Shown: positions 43,880-54,731 of the stretch, piece after piece
Numbering within the stretch: position 1 is the stretch's first letter
Layout of the letters: the number at the start of each line of letters is the position of its first letter
Assembly (NCBI GenBank): GCA_029961685.1
Contig: JARWKL010000010.1
Span: forward strand, 6,524,931-6,588,930
Direction: 5' to 3'
Source: Aristolochia californica
Taxonomy: Eukaryota; Streptophyta; Magnoliopsida; Piperales; Aristolochiaceae
Length of the DNA stretch: 64,000 nt
The notes under the pieces: model-generated
The model's database searches: none
What the model was told of the DNA's origin: nothing
Seen by the model: the letters and a program-made list of their open reading frames with translations, nothing else
Position numbers and translations under genes: made by a program

Positions 43880-44830
43880 AATTCACTCTTACCTATATAA
43901 CACCATTTATTATCGATTAAAATATTTATTAATTAAAAATATATGAAAATTCTATATTAGAGTTTAAAAAATAAAAATGAAATAAGTATAGTACTTAATT
44001 TAAAATATTAATAAAAAATTATCTATTTAAAATATTTATAATTTAAAAATATTTAAAAATATTTAAATCTTACTCTTACCCATTTATTATCGATTTAAAA
44101 TATTTATAAATTGAAAAAAATATACAAAAAAGTTATTTTAGAGTATAAAAATACAATTTATCTGTACAAAATAACAATTTATTAAAAAATTTAATTAATG
44201 AAAAATATTACAACGCCTTTTATTATCGATTTAAAATATTTATAAACTGAAAAAATATGAAAATTTTATTTTAGAGTTTAAAAAATAAATGTATCGGTAC
44301 ACTTTTTACTGCCTTATATTTAAAATAATAAGTTATTAAAAAATATTACCCTTACCTATTTAACACCTTTTTATTATCTACTTAAAATATATTTGAATTA
44401 AAATTTTAAAATTTTTAGTATTGAGTTTAAAATTCAAATTTATCAGTACATTGTTTTCAAATTTATCGATACAGTTTTTTATTACCTTATATTTAAAATA
44501 ATTAAAAATTAAATAAATATACTAATTTATTAAAAAATCTTACTCTTACTTATTTATCACATTTTATTATGGATATAAAATATATTTTTTTTAAATTATT
44601 AAAAAAATTTACTTTAGTGTTTAAAAATCAAATTTTTTTATACTCATTTTGTTACCTTATACTTAAAATAATAAAATATAAAATTAGGATATTAATTAAT
44701 TAAAAATATTACTCTTACCTATTTAATACTTTTTATTATCGATTTAAATTATTTATTAAATAAAAATATTTTATTAATTGAAAAAAAAAATTTAGAGTTT
44801 AAAAATCACATTTATTAGTACATATTTTAT
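43880..44830 (+). repeat. Degenerate AT-rich tandem repeat of about 140-190 bp, six units
   Basis: Each unit has CTTACCTATTTAACACC or a variant, TTTTATTATCGATTTAAAAT, then GAGTTTAAAAATCA and TATTACCTTATATTTAAAAT. Units begin near 43889, 44069, 44200, 44347, 44540 and 44710. One related unit occurs in Mutator-like element 2 near 51470-51610. Confidence 0.7.
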
Positions 44831-44889
44831 TACCTTATATATTAAAAAATAAGCAAGCATGGATGAAAAAGGAAGTCATATATTAATAA

Positions 44890-45520
44890 ATATTTTTACA
44901 TCAAAATTTCTAATAACATAAAAGTCTAATAACATAAATATTCATATTTTTTGCCTCTTCCTTTTGACAAGAACTTTGTAGTCAAATAACTATAATTACT
45001 TGTCATGCTTCTAGTTTCTATATCAAGACCTGAATTGGTGCTCTCTCGTTGCTTGGGTCTAACATCTTCAAGAAATTACTAAACACACATCAGAATCCAT
45101 CTCCAAATCATTATCCACAACCGATTTTCGATTGAGTGCTCTGATGACCCAAGGGCTACTCTTCTCTTTTGTTGGACTACGAGGTCAAGTGAGTCATTTT
45201 CCAATTGATTGAAAAGGTCTTCTGCCAAACTCTTACTTGTTGGACAGGCTCTACAAACGAATCTGGAGGTCTCATCCGAGCTTTTGATTGATTATTTCCA
45301 GATGGGGAGATCAAATCTTGAACCTATATGAAAGGAGGAAAAACAAACCTTAACACATTCAACTAAGTACTTTATATGTTGAAATGAAAAAAAATATAGA
45401 GGAAATGATATTGGCAAAGAGATAGATATAAGTGAAAAAAACCTGTTCGTTGTAGAGATCAAATGTAGTGCTATAAAAATAAAATCACGAAGTGGAAATG
45501 CTATCTGAGTTTGACAAATC
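44890..45520 (-). other. Mixed-composition segment of Mutator-like element 1, possible captured fragment
   Basis: It is less AT-rich than its surroundings. The minus strand can be read as short peptides such as CPTSKSLAEDLFNQLEND and DYKVLVKRKRQKI, but with stops and no known domain. Mutator-like elements often carry host fragments; this is only a possibility. Confidence 0.25.
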
Positions 45521-45530
45521 AAATAAAATC

Positions 45531-47035
45531 ACCGAATACCCCTATAGAGCCCCATATGACTTTGCAGTCACTACGAACCGTACCTCGTCAGTGATGGGGG
45601 TCGGGTTTCGTTGGCTAATGGACGCCCCTACAGGCGACTCAGCCTAGTTTGAATTGGACACAACCCATTCTCTATTACCTAACCTACTCTTAATCAGACT
45701 CTCTACCCATCTCTAGGGACACATGAAAACTCAATAAAACATAGACAAAAAAAATACCATGTGGTGGTTATTTATAACACCCGAATCTCTTCACCACATG
45801 GTAAAATCATTCCATAACACTTCAAAATTATTCAATAACATTCTACAATATTTAAAAATTAATTGAACTAATTCTATAGCAGATGACCAGTCCTAATAAT
45901 GCAAAAACACATCTAAGACAAAATTCACCGAACACCCTTGGTAGAGCCCCATACGATTTCGCAGTCACTACAAACCGTACCTCGTCAGTGATGGGGGTCG
46001 GGTGTCGTTGGCTAATGGATGCCCCTACAAGTGACTCAACCTAGTTTGAACTGGACACAATCCACCCTCCATTACCCAACCTACTCTTAATCAGACTCTC
46101 TACCCATCCCTAGGGACACATGGAAACTCAATAAAACATAGACAAAAAAAATACCATGTGGTGGTTATTTATAACACCCAAATCTCCTCACCACATGGGA
46201 AGATCATTTCATAGCACTTCAAAATTATTCAAAAAAATTCTACAACATTTAAAAATTAATCAAACTAATTCTATAGCAGATGACTAGTCCTAACAATGCA
46301 AAAACACACCTAAGTCCAAATTCATCGAACACCCTTGGTAGAGCCCCATATGACTTCGCAGTCACTATGAACTGTACCTCATCAGTGATCGGGGTCGGGT
46401 GTCATTGGCTAATAGACGCCCCTATGGGCGATTCAACCTAGTTTGTACTGGACACAACCCACCCTCCATTACCTAACCTACTCTTAATTAGACTCTCTAC
46501 CCATCCCTAGGGACACATGGAAACTCAATAAAACATAGACAAAAAAAATACCATGTGGTGGTTATTTATAACACCCGAATCTCCTCACCACATAGCAAAA
46601 TCATTTCGTAGCACCTCAAAATTATTTAACAACATTAATCGAACTAATTCTATAGCATATGAATAGTCCTAACAATGCAAAAATACACCTAAGTCTACAT
46701 TCACCGAACACCCCTGGTAGAGCCCCATATGACTTTGCAGTCACTACGAACCATACCTCGTCAGTGATGGGGGTTGGGTTTCATTGGCTAATGGACGCCC
46801 GTGCAGGCTACCCAGCCTAGTTTGAACTTGATTCAACCCACTCTCCATTACCCAACCTACTCTTAATCAGACTTTGTACCCATCCTAGTAACAAGGGCAA
46901 ACACAAGAAAACATAAAAAAAAAAAAAAAAACCCATGTGGTGGATATTTATAACACCCAAATCTCCTCACCACATGGCATGATCATTCCATGACACCTGA
47001 AATTTATTTAACAACAACTAGCAACTAAAAATCTA
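45531..47035 (+). repeat. Tandem array of four units of about 380-397 bp
   Basis: Units start at 45531, 45927, 46324 and 46703. Each has GAGCCCCATA(T/C)GA, CAGTCACTACGAACCGTACC, TCGTCAGTGATGGGGGTCGG, GACGCCCCTA and an inverted motif CCATGTGGTGGTTATTTATA / CTCACCACATGG that can form a 10-bp stem. There is no open frame. The similarity between units is high, so amplification is younger than the decay of the surrounding copia genes. Confidence 0.93.
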
Positions 47036-47817
47036 GCAAATCTTATCTCAATAGAGTAATCTGCAATGTTAAAAATCAGAAAATTAAACTAAATTAAACT
47101 AAAATTAAACTAGCAACTTCAGAAAATACATCATTCATTGGCATAGGAATCCATAAACTAAAATACAGAAAATGAATAAATATGGAGAGGGAAATTCAAT
47201 CAAGTTTCAATTAAACTTTACAATAATTTTAATTTATCTGCAATTGACAGAATTTTCATTAACATAAAATCAGAAATTAAAAAGTAAATCACAAAAAAAA
47301 TCAATACAATAATTAAACACCTAAATTCAAATCAACATTATAATGTTACTTCTGAAATTCAAATTCGGGTTTGGAGGGTGAGTTGGGCTTCGGTTTTGAG
47401 AGAAGGGGCAGCGAGAGATTGAAATGATGGGGTATTAAGAGGGGGGTGCTGAGAGGAAATTATATGGTTCAATATTGATAGAGGGGGCAGCGAGGAGATG
47501 AAATGATAGGCTTTGGTTTTGAGAAAGGGGTTGCGAGAGGATGAACAGAGGGGAATGGATAAGAAGAGTGAGAGATGTGGCTGAGACGAAGTCTGGGTTG
47601 AGAGGAAGAGAGGGCGTCGAGGGTGAGGCCGAGCGACAGCAACATGGGAATAGTGGGGATCGACAGCAGCACGGAGCGGCGGCAGCAGAGGAGTAGTGGG
47701 GAGTGGCGACAACTGGCACAACGAGAGGGCGAGAGGAGAGGAGAGCGGGCGAGAGGAGAGAAGAGAAAGATCGAGCGGGGAGAGAGAACAAAAAAAATAA
47801 AAATGGAGGGATTACGT
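47036..47817. other. Right interior of Mutator-like element 1
   Basis: AT-rich to 47360, then purine-rich on the plus strand (47380-47810). Three overlapping minus-strand frames of 120-129 codons there are Ser/Pro/Leu-rich low-complexity products of the CT-rich strand and are not called as genes. Confidence 0.5.
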
Positions 47818-48065
47818 GGTGCAAGATGATGTGACATCTTACCTGGCTAATGATGTGTCGGAATGGTGATGTGGCAGTCTATGTGTCTATCTACTCACGC
47901 AATGTTGATGACATGGCAACACAAAATCAGTCAAAGTTTACATGTCACCTTTGATTGTACACATGTATAGTGGACCGATCAAAGTTGGGTATTTTTTAAA
48001 ATATGTTCAAATCGATGTCATTTATCGAAATAAGTTTTTAAAAATATTAATTAGGTAAAAATCCC
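47818..48065 (-). repeat. Right terminal inverted repeat of Mutator-like element 1
   Basis: It is the reverse complement partner of 43612-43855, at roughly 85 percent identity by eye. Confidence 0.9.
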
Positions 48066-50633
48066 TTAAATTTATTTATGGGACCCAATATTTCTTCACC
48101 ATATTTGATGACTTTACTAGATGCACATGGATTTATTTGATAGCCACAAATCTGAAACTCAGACTCACCTGACTAATTTCATTAATATAGTAGAAACCCA
48201 ATTTTCATCCAAGGTGAAAATTGTACGTAGTGATAATGACTCTGAATTTACTCTTGCGACCAACTACTTGTCCAAATACATTATCCACCAAACAAGTTAC
48301 GTTCTTTCTCCGCAAAAGAATGGGGTAGCAGAACGCAAACATTAACACCTACTAAACATGGCCCAAGCCTATCTTCCTAAAAGATTTATAGGGAATGCCA
48401 TTTTTAACTGTTGCTTATCTAAAAAATGGGACACTTACCCTAGTTTTGCAAGGTAAACTACATTATGAGCAATTATTTAATACTGTACCAAATTACTCAC
48501 ATTTATGAGTATTTGGATGTTTAAGTTTTGACTCCACTCATGGCCACAAGCTATCCAAATTTGATGCGCATGCAATCTGTTGTATTTTTCTTGGGTACCC
48601 TTATGGACAAAAAGGATATAAAGTATATGATCTTGAAATACATAGAGTGTTTGTCTCCCAAGATGTTACTTTCTTTGAAAAAAGAATTCTCACTTAAATA
48701 CAATTCTGCTGCAAATAGGAGTCTCATGATTCTTCCTCCCATAACATTTGGCTTTTATGATGACCCTATACTAGACTCACCTACTCAGTCAGAAAGTCAT
48801 GAAATAGTAAATGTTGGTAATGCTTCTTCCCTTCACATTCCTTCTCCCACTCCCTTGCCACCCTATGCTCATCGCCTATCTAACAGACCAATTAAGTGAC
48901 TCAACTTCCTTCAAAATTTTCATGTAGAAGCGACCCTACTGTCACGACCTGAACAATCATCTGCTTTTGGCATGGTCAGAATATCAGGTATACCTTATGA
49001 ACTCTCACAAGTGTTTTCTTATGCTCAGTTATCCAAATCTCATAAAGCTTTTTCCAATTCCTTAACCATTACCAAAGAACCAACTGGTTTCTTATAGGCC
49101 ATACAAAGTGAAGCTAGAGGATCCTAAATGGCATCAAACCATGCATGATGAAATTCAAGCATTACAAGCTAATCACACATGGACATTTATCTCTCTTCCA
49201 CCCGGCAAGAAACCCGTTGGATGTAAATGGGTATACAAAATGAAACTTTAGTCTGATGGCACCATCGAGCGTTACAAAGCCCGCTTATTCACCAAAGGAT
49301 ACAACCATGTTGAAGGACCAGGGTATCAAGAGACGTTTGCCCTAGTTGCCAAGCTGGTTACTATATGTGTTCTATTGAGTGTTTTCGCTATTCAAGGATG
49401 GCATCTTCACGAACTCGATGTCAACAATGCATTCTTACATGGTGATCTTGATGAAGATGTATACCTATCCCTACCTCCAAGTTTTGGACGAATGGGGGAG
49501 ACTCGAGTGTACAAACTCAATAAGTCATTATTCGGCTTAAAACAAGCTTCTAGACAGTGGTTTTTGAAGTTTTCTACAGCCCTAACGACTACTGGATTTC
49601 ATCAGTCAAAGGAAAATTATTCATTATTCGTCCAATCCCACAAGGGAAGTTTTACAGTAATACTTGTGTATGTTGATGACATGGTTTTGTCAGGTAACAA
49701 TTTGCAATAAATTAAAGATGTGAAACAGTTATTATCCAAGCTATTCAAACATAAGGATCTTGGTCAAATCAAATACTTCTTGGACATAGAGGTTGCAAAG
49801 TCTTCAAAAAGGATTTCTCTCTCCCAAAGAAAATATGCCTTGGAGATATTAGAAGAGACTGGATTTTTAGAATCAAAACTTACAAAGTTCCCAATAGAGC
49901 AAAACTTGGCTCTTACACAATCCGATGGAGAACTCCTACGTGATACTTCATCATACAGGCATCTCGTGGGAAGATTGATCTACTTGACCATTCCTAGACC
50001 AGATTTGGTCTACATTGTCCATGTTCTAAGCCAATTTATAGAAAAACCACATACACCACACTTTGAGGCAGAACATAGAGTCCTTAGATACTTGAAACAT
50101 ACTCTAGGACAGGGTATTCTATTATCCTCTTCAAGTACACTCCAATAAAATGCATTTTGTGATGCATATTGGGCTTACTAGAGGGACACAAGAAGTTCAA
50201 TAACAAGGTATTGTATATTTCTTGTACAACAACCCATTTCTCGAAAAACATAGAAGCAAACAACGGTGGCTTGATCAACTGCCGTGGTAGAGTTAAGTTT
50301 TATGGCTACTATATGTTGCAAAATTAATTGGTTGAATAATGTTTTGAAGGACATGGAAATCATACATACTCAGCCAGTCATGTTGTACTGCGACAACAAG
50401 CTGCTCAACACATCGCCTCAAACCCGGTCTTTCATGAGCGAACCAAGCACATCGAAATTGATTGTCACTTAGTTCATGAAAAGATTCAAGCAGGCATGAT
50501 TAAGACAACACATATACGAACCAACAACCAAACTACAAAATTATTCGTGAAGGCGTTGAGTTCGTCCGAATTTGAGATATTACTCAACAAGTTGGGTATC
50601 ATTAACATAAACTCCCAACTTGAAAGAGAGAGT
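48066..50633 (+). pseudogene. Third copia element, rest of pol: integrase, reverse transcriptase, RNase H
   Basis: The integrase resumes with YFFTIFDDFTRCTWIYL and has VRSDNDSEF (second Asp) and NGVAERKH (Glu), then a stop. A C-terminal part at 48528-48899 follows. Reverse transcriptase shows GCKWVYKMK (49225), HELDVNNAFLHG and VYVDDMVLSG (49667-49696, catalytic aspartates present). After a stop at 49708, RNase H follows: DLGQIKYFLDIEVAKS, SYRHLVGRLIYLTIPRPDLV and, frameshifted, YCDNK near 50390. It ends with the purine tract TTGAAAGAGAGAG. More than five stops or shifts were seen. Confidence 0.88.
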
Positions 50634-50773
50634 TGAAGATAAGATTCGAAGATAAGGAGATTTGAGATTTGAATTTATATAGTATACATTCCCTTATATA
50701 CAATTAATATGATTTGTATCAATCGAAAAACAAAAAAAATTATTAATGGATCTTCTTCTTTTCTATTCTATCT
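50634..50773 (+). repeat. Probable 3' LTR of the third copia element
   Basis: TGAAGATAAGATTCGAAGAT begins right after the purine tract, as expected for a copia LTR. The right end is uncertain because the 5' LTR is missing; the direct repeat copy starts at 50774. Confidence 0.5.
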
Positions 50774-51056
50774 ATTTGTGTTGGTGGAATTAAAATAAGT
50801 CCTAGCGTCCCAAGCTCCAACATAGAGGAAATATGCTTGGATGCTGCCTTGTTAGTAATGATCCCAATTCCCAAAATGGTGGATTTAGTGGATCAAGCAT
50901 CTCCTCTATTTATTTAGATAAAAATTTAAGTTAATTAGAAGGAATTTTTATTGTACTACCCAATTTTTTAAAATAATAAAATAAATAACCAACTTTGACC
51001 GATCAATTGCACATATGCACAGTCAAAAGTGACATGTAAGCTTTGACCGCTTATGT
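50774..51056 (+). repeat. Right copy of the direct repeat at 43155-43420
   Basis: The first 150 bp are ordinary flank; from 50941 the repeat is the left end of Mutator-like element 2. The left copy (43155) contains the same junction with a deletion of about 35 bp around it. Confidence 0.85.
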
Positions 51057-52184
51057 GGTAATATATCGTCACATCACATCAGCACCCAAAGACTCTAACG
51101 ACGTGTGACCCGATACATAATCGGGAAGCCACATCATCCCCCATGTAGGATGCGATATCATCGAATGCCACCTAAGCCCACCACGTCATTTTACCTTTTT
51201 TCTCCCATTTTCTATTCATGATTGATTTAGGTTATTTTATAATTTAAAACATCTTAAAAATATTTTTAATGTAATTAATAACTTATTTTACTTAATAACT
51301 TATTAATAACTTAGTTCCTTAATGTAATTATTTTACTTTAAGATATTATTGAATTTAATAGAATATTATGTAAAAATTAATTTATTTTTTAAAATCCTTA
51401 TTTGTTGGTTCAAAATCTCTACCTTCTTTTTATAATAAAAAAATATAAAATTCCTTTTTAATTAATTAAAGTATTTTATTCTTACCTTTTCAATACATAT
51501 TATTTTGTCTTAATTTTTTTTAATTGAAAAAAATTTGAAAAAAATATTTTAGAGCTTAAAAATCTAATTTATCTAAACATGTTTTATTACCTTATATTTA
51601 AAATTATTTGGAAAACTTAATTTTTTTTTAAATCTTATTTAACTCTTTATTTTTTTAAAAATTTTAAAATATTTATAGAAAATAAATATTTATTTTAAAA
51701 ATTAAATTTAATCTTTATAAATTATTTAAACAAAAAATATTTTTTAAAATATTATTAAATATTTAAATATATTTTCGTAAAATAAAAATAATTAAAATTT
51801 AAAATATATTTAAGATATTTTATTTTATATTAAAATATTAAAATATTTTTAATATTTTAATATTTATTTTTAAAATCTTTTAAAATTTAAAATTTATTTA
51901 ATATTTTAATATTTATTTTTAAAATCTTTTAAAATTTAAAATTTATTTAAAAAAAATTTCTATGATGTGGAATCCTATTTAGAGGATGACATAGCTTCCC
52001 GATAATGTGGCAGGGTGATGTGTTGTTTGAGTTTGGCACCATGTAAGCAGTCAATTCTAAATGTCACATTTGATTGTACACATGTGTAGTTGAAGGTCAA
52101 AGTTGGGTATTTGTGATATTAAGTTGAAAAGATGGCTATTTGTATTATTATTTTAAAATAATTGGGTAGTACAGTAAAATTCCC
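50941..52184. mobile_element. Mutator-like element 2 (1,244 bp), same family as element 1
   Basis: The terminal repeats (about 50941-51170 and 51958-52184) start GGAATTTTTATTGTACTACC and GGGAATTTTACTGTACTACC. The flanks TAATTAGAA (50932-50940) and TAATTGGAA (52185-52193) are a 9-bp target duplication with one mismatch. The motifs CCAACTTTGACC and CACATGTGTACA are shared with element 1. The interior (51200-51950) is extremely AT-rich, with TTTAAAATATTTA repeats and one unit of the AT-rich repeat of element 1. No coding sequence. Confidence 0.9.
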
Positions 52185-52299
52185 TAATTGGAATTAAATT
52201 ACAGGCCTCATAAACCAATATGAGTTATTTCTTTCAAAGAACTCACAAAAGAATTTATTGAACAATCCTCATTCCCCTCCCCTTCCCTGCCATTGACTT

Positions 52300-53200
52300 G
52301 CTTGAGATTTGTTAGTATGTGTACTAACAATGGGACTAATCTCCTCCATTTATATGGAAATATAAGTTCCATCAATCCTCTTCAGGCAACTAAAGTACCA
52401 AGTCAATGCTTGTTGTAGGAAAAGTTCACTTAAAAGGAAGAGGTGGCACTATTTGAAATGGGTAAAATGAGGTTTCATGCTTTCATGGCAATAAGAAAAG
52501 GTTTAACTACATGAATGACTGAAAATTTTGAGAACCAACGACCTAAATTAGGTATCCTAAGTAGATAACGAAAAATTCTTTTACTACCACTAAGTGAGAT
52601 TCTCTATGATTGGATTGATATCTAGCACATTGGTATACTAAGACCATTATATCTGATCTATTGGCTGAAAGGTCAAGTAGGGATCCTATCATGCATCTAT
52701 ACAATTTTTTTATCTATGGCCCTACTGGAGTTTTCTGAGTCAAGTTTCAAGGATGAACTCATGGGTTTGTAAATTTACTTAAGATTTTCAATGTTGAATC
52801 TCTTAAGCAATCCGTTAGTGTTTTGGACTGAATTATGAATGTGCCATTTTCAGTTTGTGTTACTTGAAGTCCAAGGAAGAATGTGAGTTCACCTATTAAA
52901 CTCATTCCAAACTCATTATTCCTTACACTAGAAAATTCTTCAATGAGAGGGATTTGTAGAAACATATATGATATCATACACATAAATTTGAACGATACTC
53001 AAGTCTTGATCATGGTTCTTACTAAATAGAATCTTATCTATGCTTCCTCTATTATAGTCATTCTTTTCTAAGAATTTGCTTAATCTTTCATACCACACTC
53101 TTGGACCTTTCTTTAACCTAGATAATGCTTTATTCAATTTGTATACATGGTCAGGCTTACTCACATCTTCAAATCCTTCGGGATAACCCTTAGAGACCTA
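52300..53200 (-). pseudogene. Reverse transcriptase and RNase H part with lost catalytic Asp
   Basis: It reads GFEDVSKPDHVYKLNKALS, RLKKGPRVWYERLSKFLEKN and IVQIYVYDIIYVST, where the family motif YVDD is YVYD, so a catalytic Asp is replaced by Tyr. Then GELTFFLGLQVTQTENGTFI, GSLLDLSANRSDIM and ARYQSNHRESHL (connection toward RNase H) follow to about 52400. Several frameshifts are present. Confidence 0.85.
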
Positions 53201-53259
53201 TTTAAGAGCCATTTTTAATCTTAACTTTGCAAATATGGGCACAATGATCCAATTCATTG

Positions 53260-54700
53260 CAATAGTATCATCTAATATGAGAAATGGGAAAGAATTTATT
53301 TTTCTTTATTATGTTCTTCCCAACTTTCCTCTTGGTTGTGGATTTGAGAGATAGAATTTTGACTTGCTTCACTAAGTCCAAGTTCTTATTCTTAAAACCA
53401 AGTCTATTACATGATAGCTTGTCTATCAATCAACTTTGTCTTGAGGCATTAGTTATGTGGTTTTAATTTGCCCCCTTCAAGACAATTAGCTCTTCCTTGA
53501 GCTTTGCAATCTCATGTAATTAATCATTATATTTTTTATATTTATTTAGACTATGAATAGATTTTTTCAAAAGTAATTCAAGTTCATGCTCATAGTCTAA
53601 GTCGCTTGCCGCTTTGGAAATTGTAGACTCGTTATCAATTTCTTCAAAAGCCATGAGTCCTACATCACTTTCTTCTTCTTTTGATTGGCTAGACTCTTCT
53701 TCCATTGCATCCCAAGATGAGATCCAAACTTTCTTCTTCTTGTTCTTTAGATCTTTGCTTCAGGATGGGGATCTTTTTTATAATTTTGGACACTTGTTCC
53801 TTCTATGTCTTGGTTTACCACACTCAAAGCGAACATCAATTTTCTCTTGAAATTTGTGATTTTTAGCTCCGAATTGGCCTTTTTTAAAGATTTTTCATCT
53901 TCCAACAGACTCCTTGAAGATATATAATGATAAAACTTATTTCACTTTAGCTCTCTTCACAAGAACTACTTCATGCATATGTTTTAGCCCTAACTGCAAT
54001 TTTTCTTCTTGGGTTGTTCTTCCTCTGTATCTTTAGGTTCCAGCTCCTATGTGAGAGGAATTCCAAGTAGCTTTTTAGAGCTTATTGTTCCAAAGTTAGC
54101 ATTCTCACGAATGGTTATCTTCCTCATGTCCCATGACTTTGGAAATGCCTCAAGAAGCTTGTTATTTTGCCTATACAAGGAAATTTATTCTCCTACAATA
54201 TTCAAGTCATTTATAATATGAGTGAACTTTGAGTTCATCTCAGCTATTGAATCACCCAATTTCATTTTGAATTCATCATATTGGCCTATCAAAATGTTGA
54301 TCCTAGAGTCTTTTTAGTCTAGTAGTTCCGATGTGTGACCTCAAGTTTTTCCCAAATTTTCTTGACGGTCTTACATGTGGAAACCTTATTGTACTCATTT
54401 GGTCCTAAGGCATGTAAAAAGAGATTTATGGCCTTGGGGTTTGTTTGGAGTTGCTCCTTGTGTTCCCTAGTTAATTCATTAAATACCTTTGCAACCGAGA
54501 CAACATTTTCAAGCTTTTGTGAGTTACAAGTCAAATATCTCAATCCATGGATTGAAGGAAGAATTTTATTCTTACCATACTATATCCACAATTTGTTTTA
54601 TTAAATAGCGGTGGACGGTTGGTAGATTGTCCTTCGGGAAGGAGCAATTCATCTTGAGATGCTATTTATTATTTTTCAAAATCAAGGACATTTTGAGTTC
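53260..54700 (-). pseudogene. Copia Gag of the SIRE-like element
   Basis: The minus strand shows a start region with LLLPEGQSTNRPPLF (about 54650-54600) and the UBN2 core KAINLFLHALGPNEYNKVST with CKTVKKIWEKLEVTH (54440-54330). An acidic C-terminal part follows (ESSQSKEEESDVGLMAFEEI, 53700-53640), then a zinc knuckle remnant with YYCNELDHCAHIC near 53270. Several stops and frameshifts separate these. Gag then joins reverse transcriptase at about 53190 by deletion. Confidence 0.82.
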
Positions 54701-54717
54701 AATTAAGTTTTTAGACT

Positions 54718-54729
54718 GCTCTGATATCA
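54718..54729 (-). other. Primer binding site of the SIRE-like element
   Basis: The minus strand reads TGATATCAGAGC two bases inside the LTR end. Confidence 0.85.
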
Positions 54730-54731
54730 AT

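Larger units (their letters stand above)
43612..48065. mobile_element. Mutator-like element 1 (4,454 bp) inside copia integrase
   Basis: The terminal inverted repeats start GGAATTTTTACC and GGGATTTTTACC and extend about 245 bp. The flanks TTACATTTA (43603-43611) and TTAAATTTA (48066-48074) are a 9-bp target duplication with one mismatch, the length expected for Mutator-like elements. The copia reading frame on both sides confirms the borders. No MURA-type transposase is found. The interior holds AT-rich repeats (43880-44830), a short unassigned part (44890-45520) and a tandem array (45531-47035). It is non-autonomous. Confidence 0.9.

Noticed and set aside
45531..47035. CRISPR-like or LTR interpretation of the repeated units
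   Set aside because: Units of about 395 bp in direct tandem in a plant Mutator-like element are neither; no primer site, purine tract or spacer structure.
47359..47837. Three overlapping minus-strand frames of 120-129 codons in the Mutator-like element
   Set aside because: Low-complexity Ser/Pro/Leu products of a CT-rich strand in all three frames; typical of composition, not of a gene.
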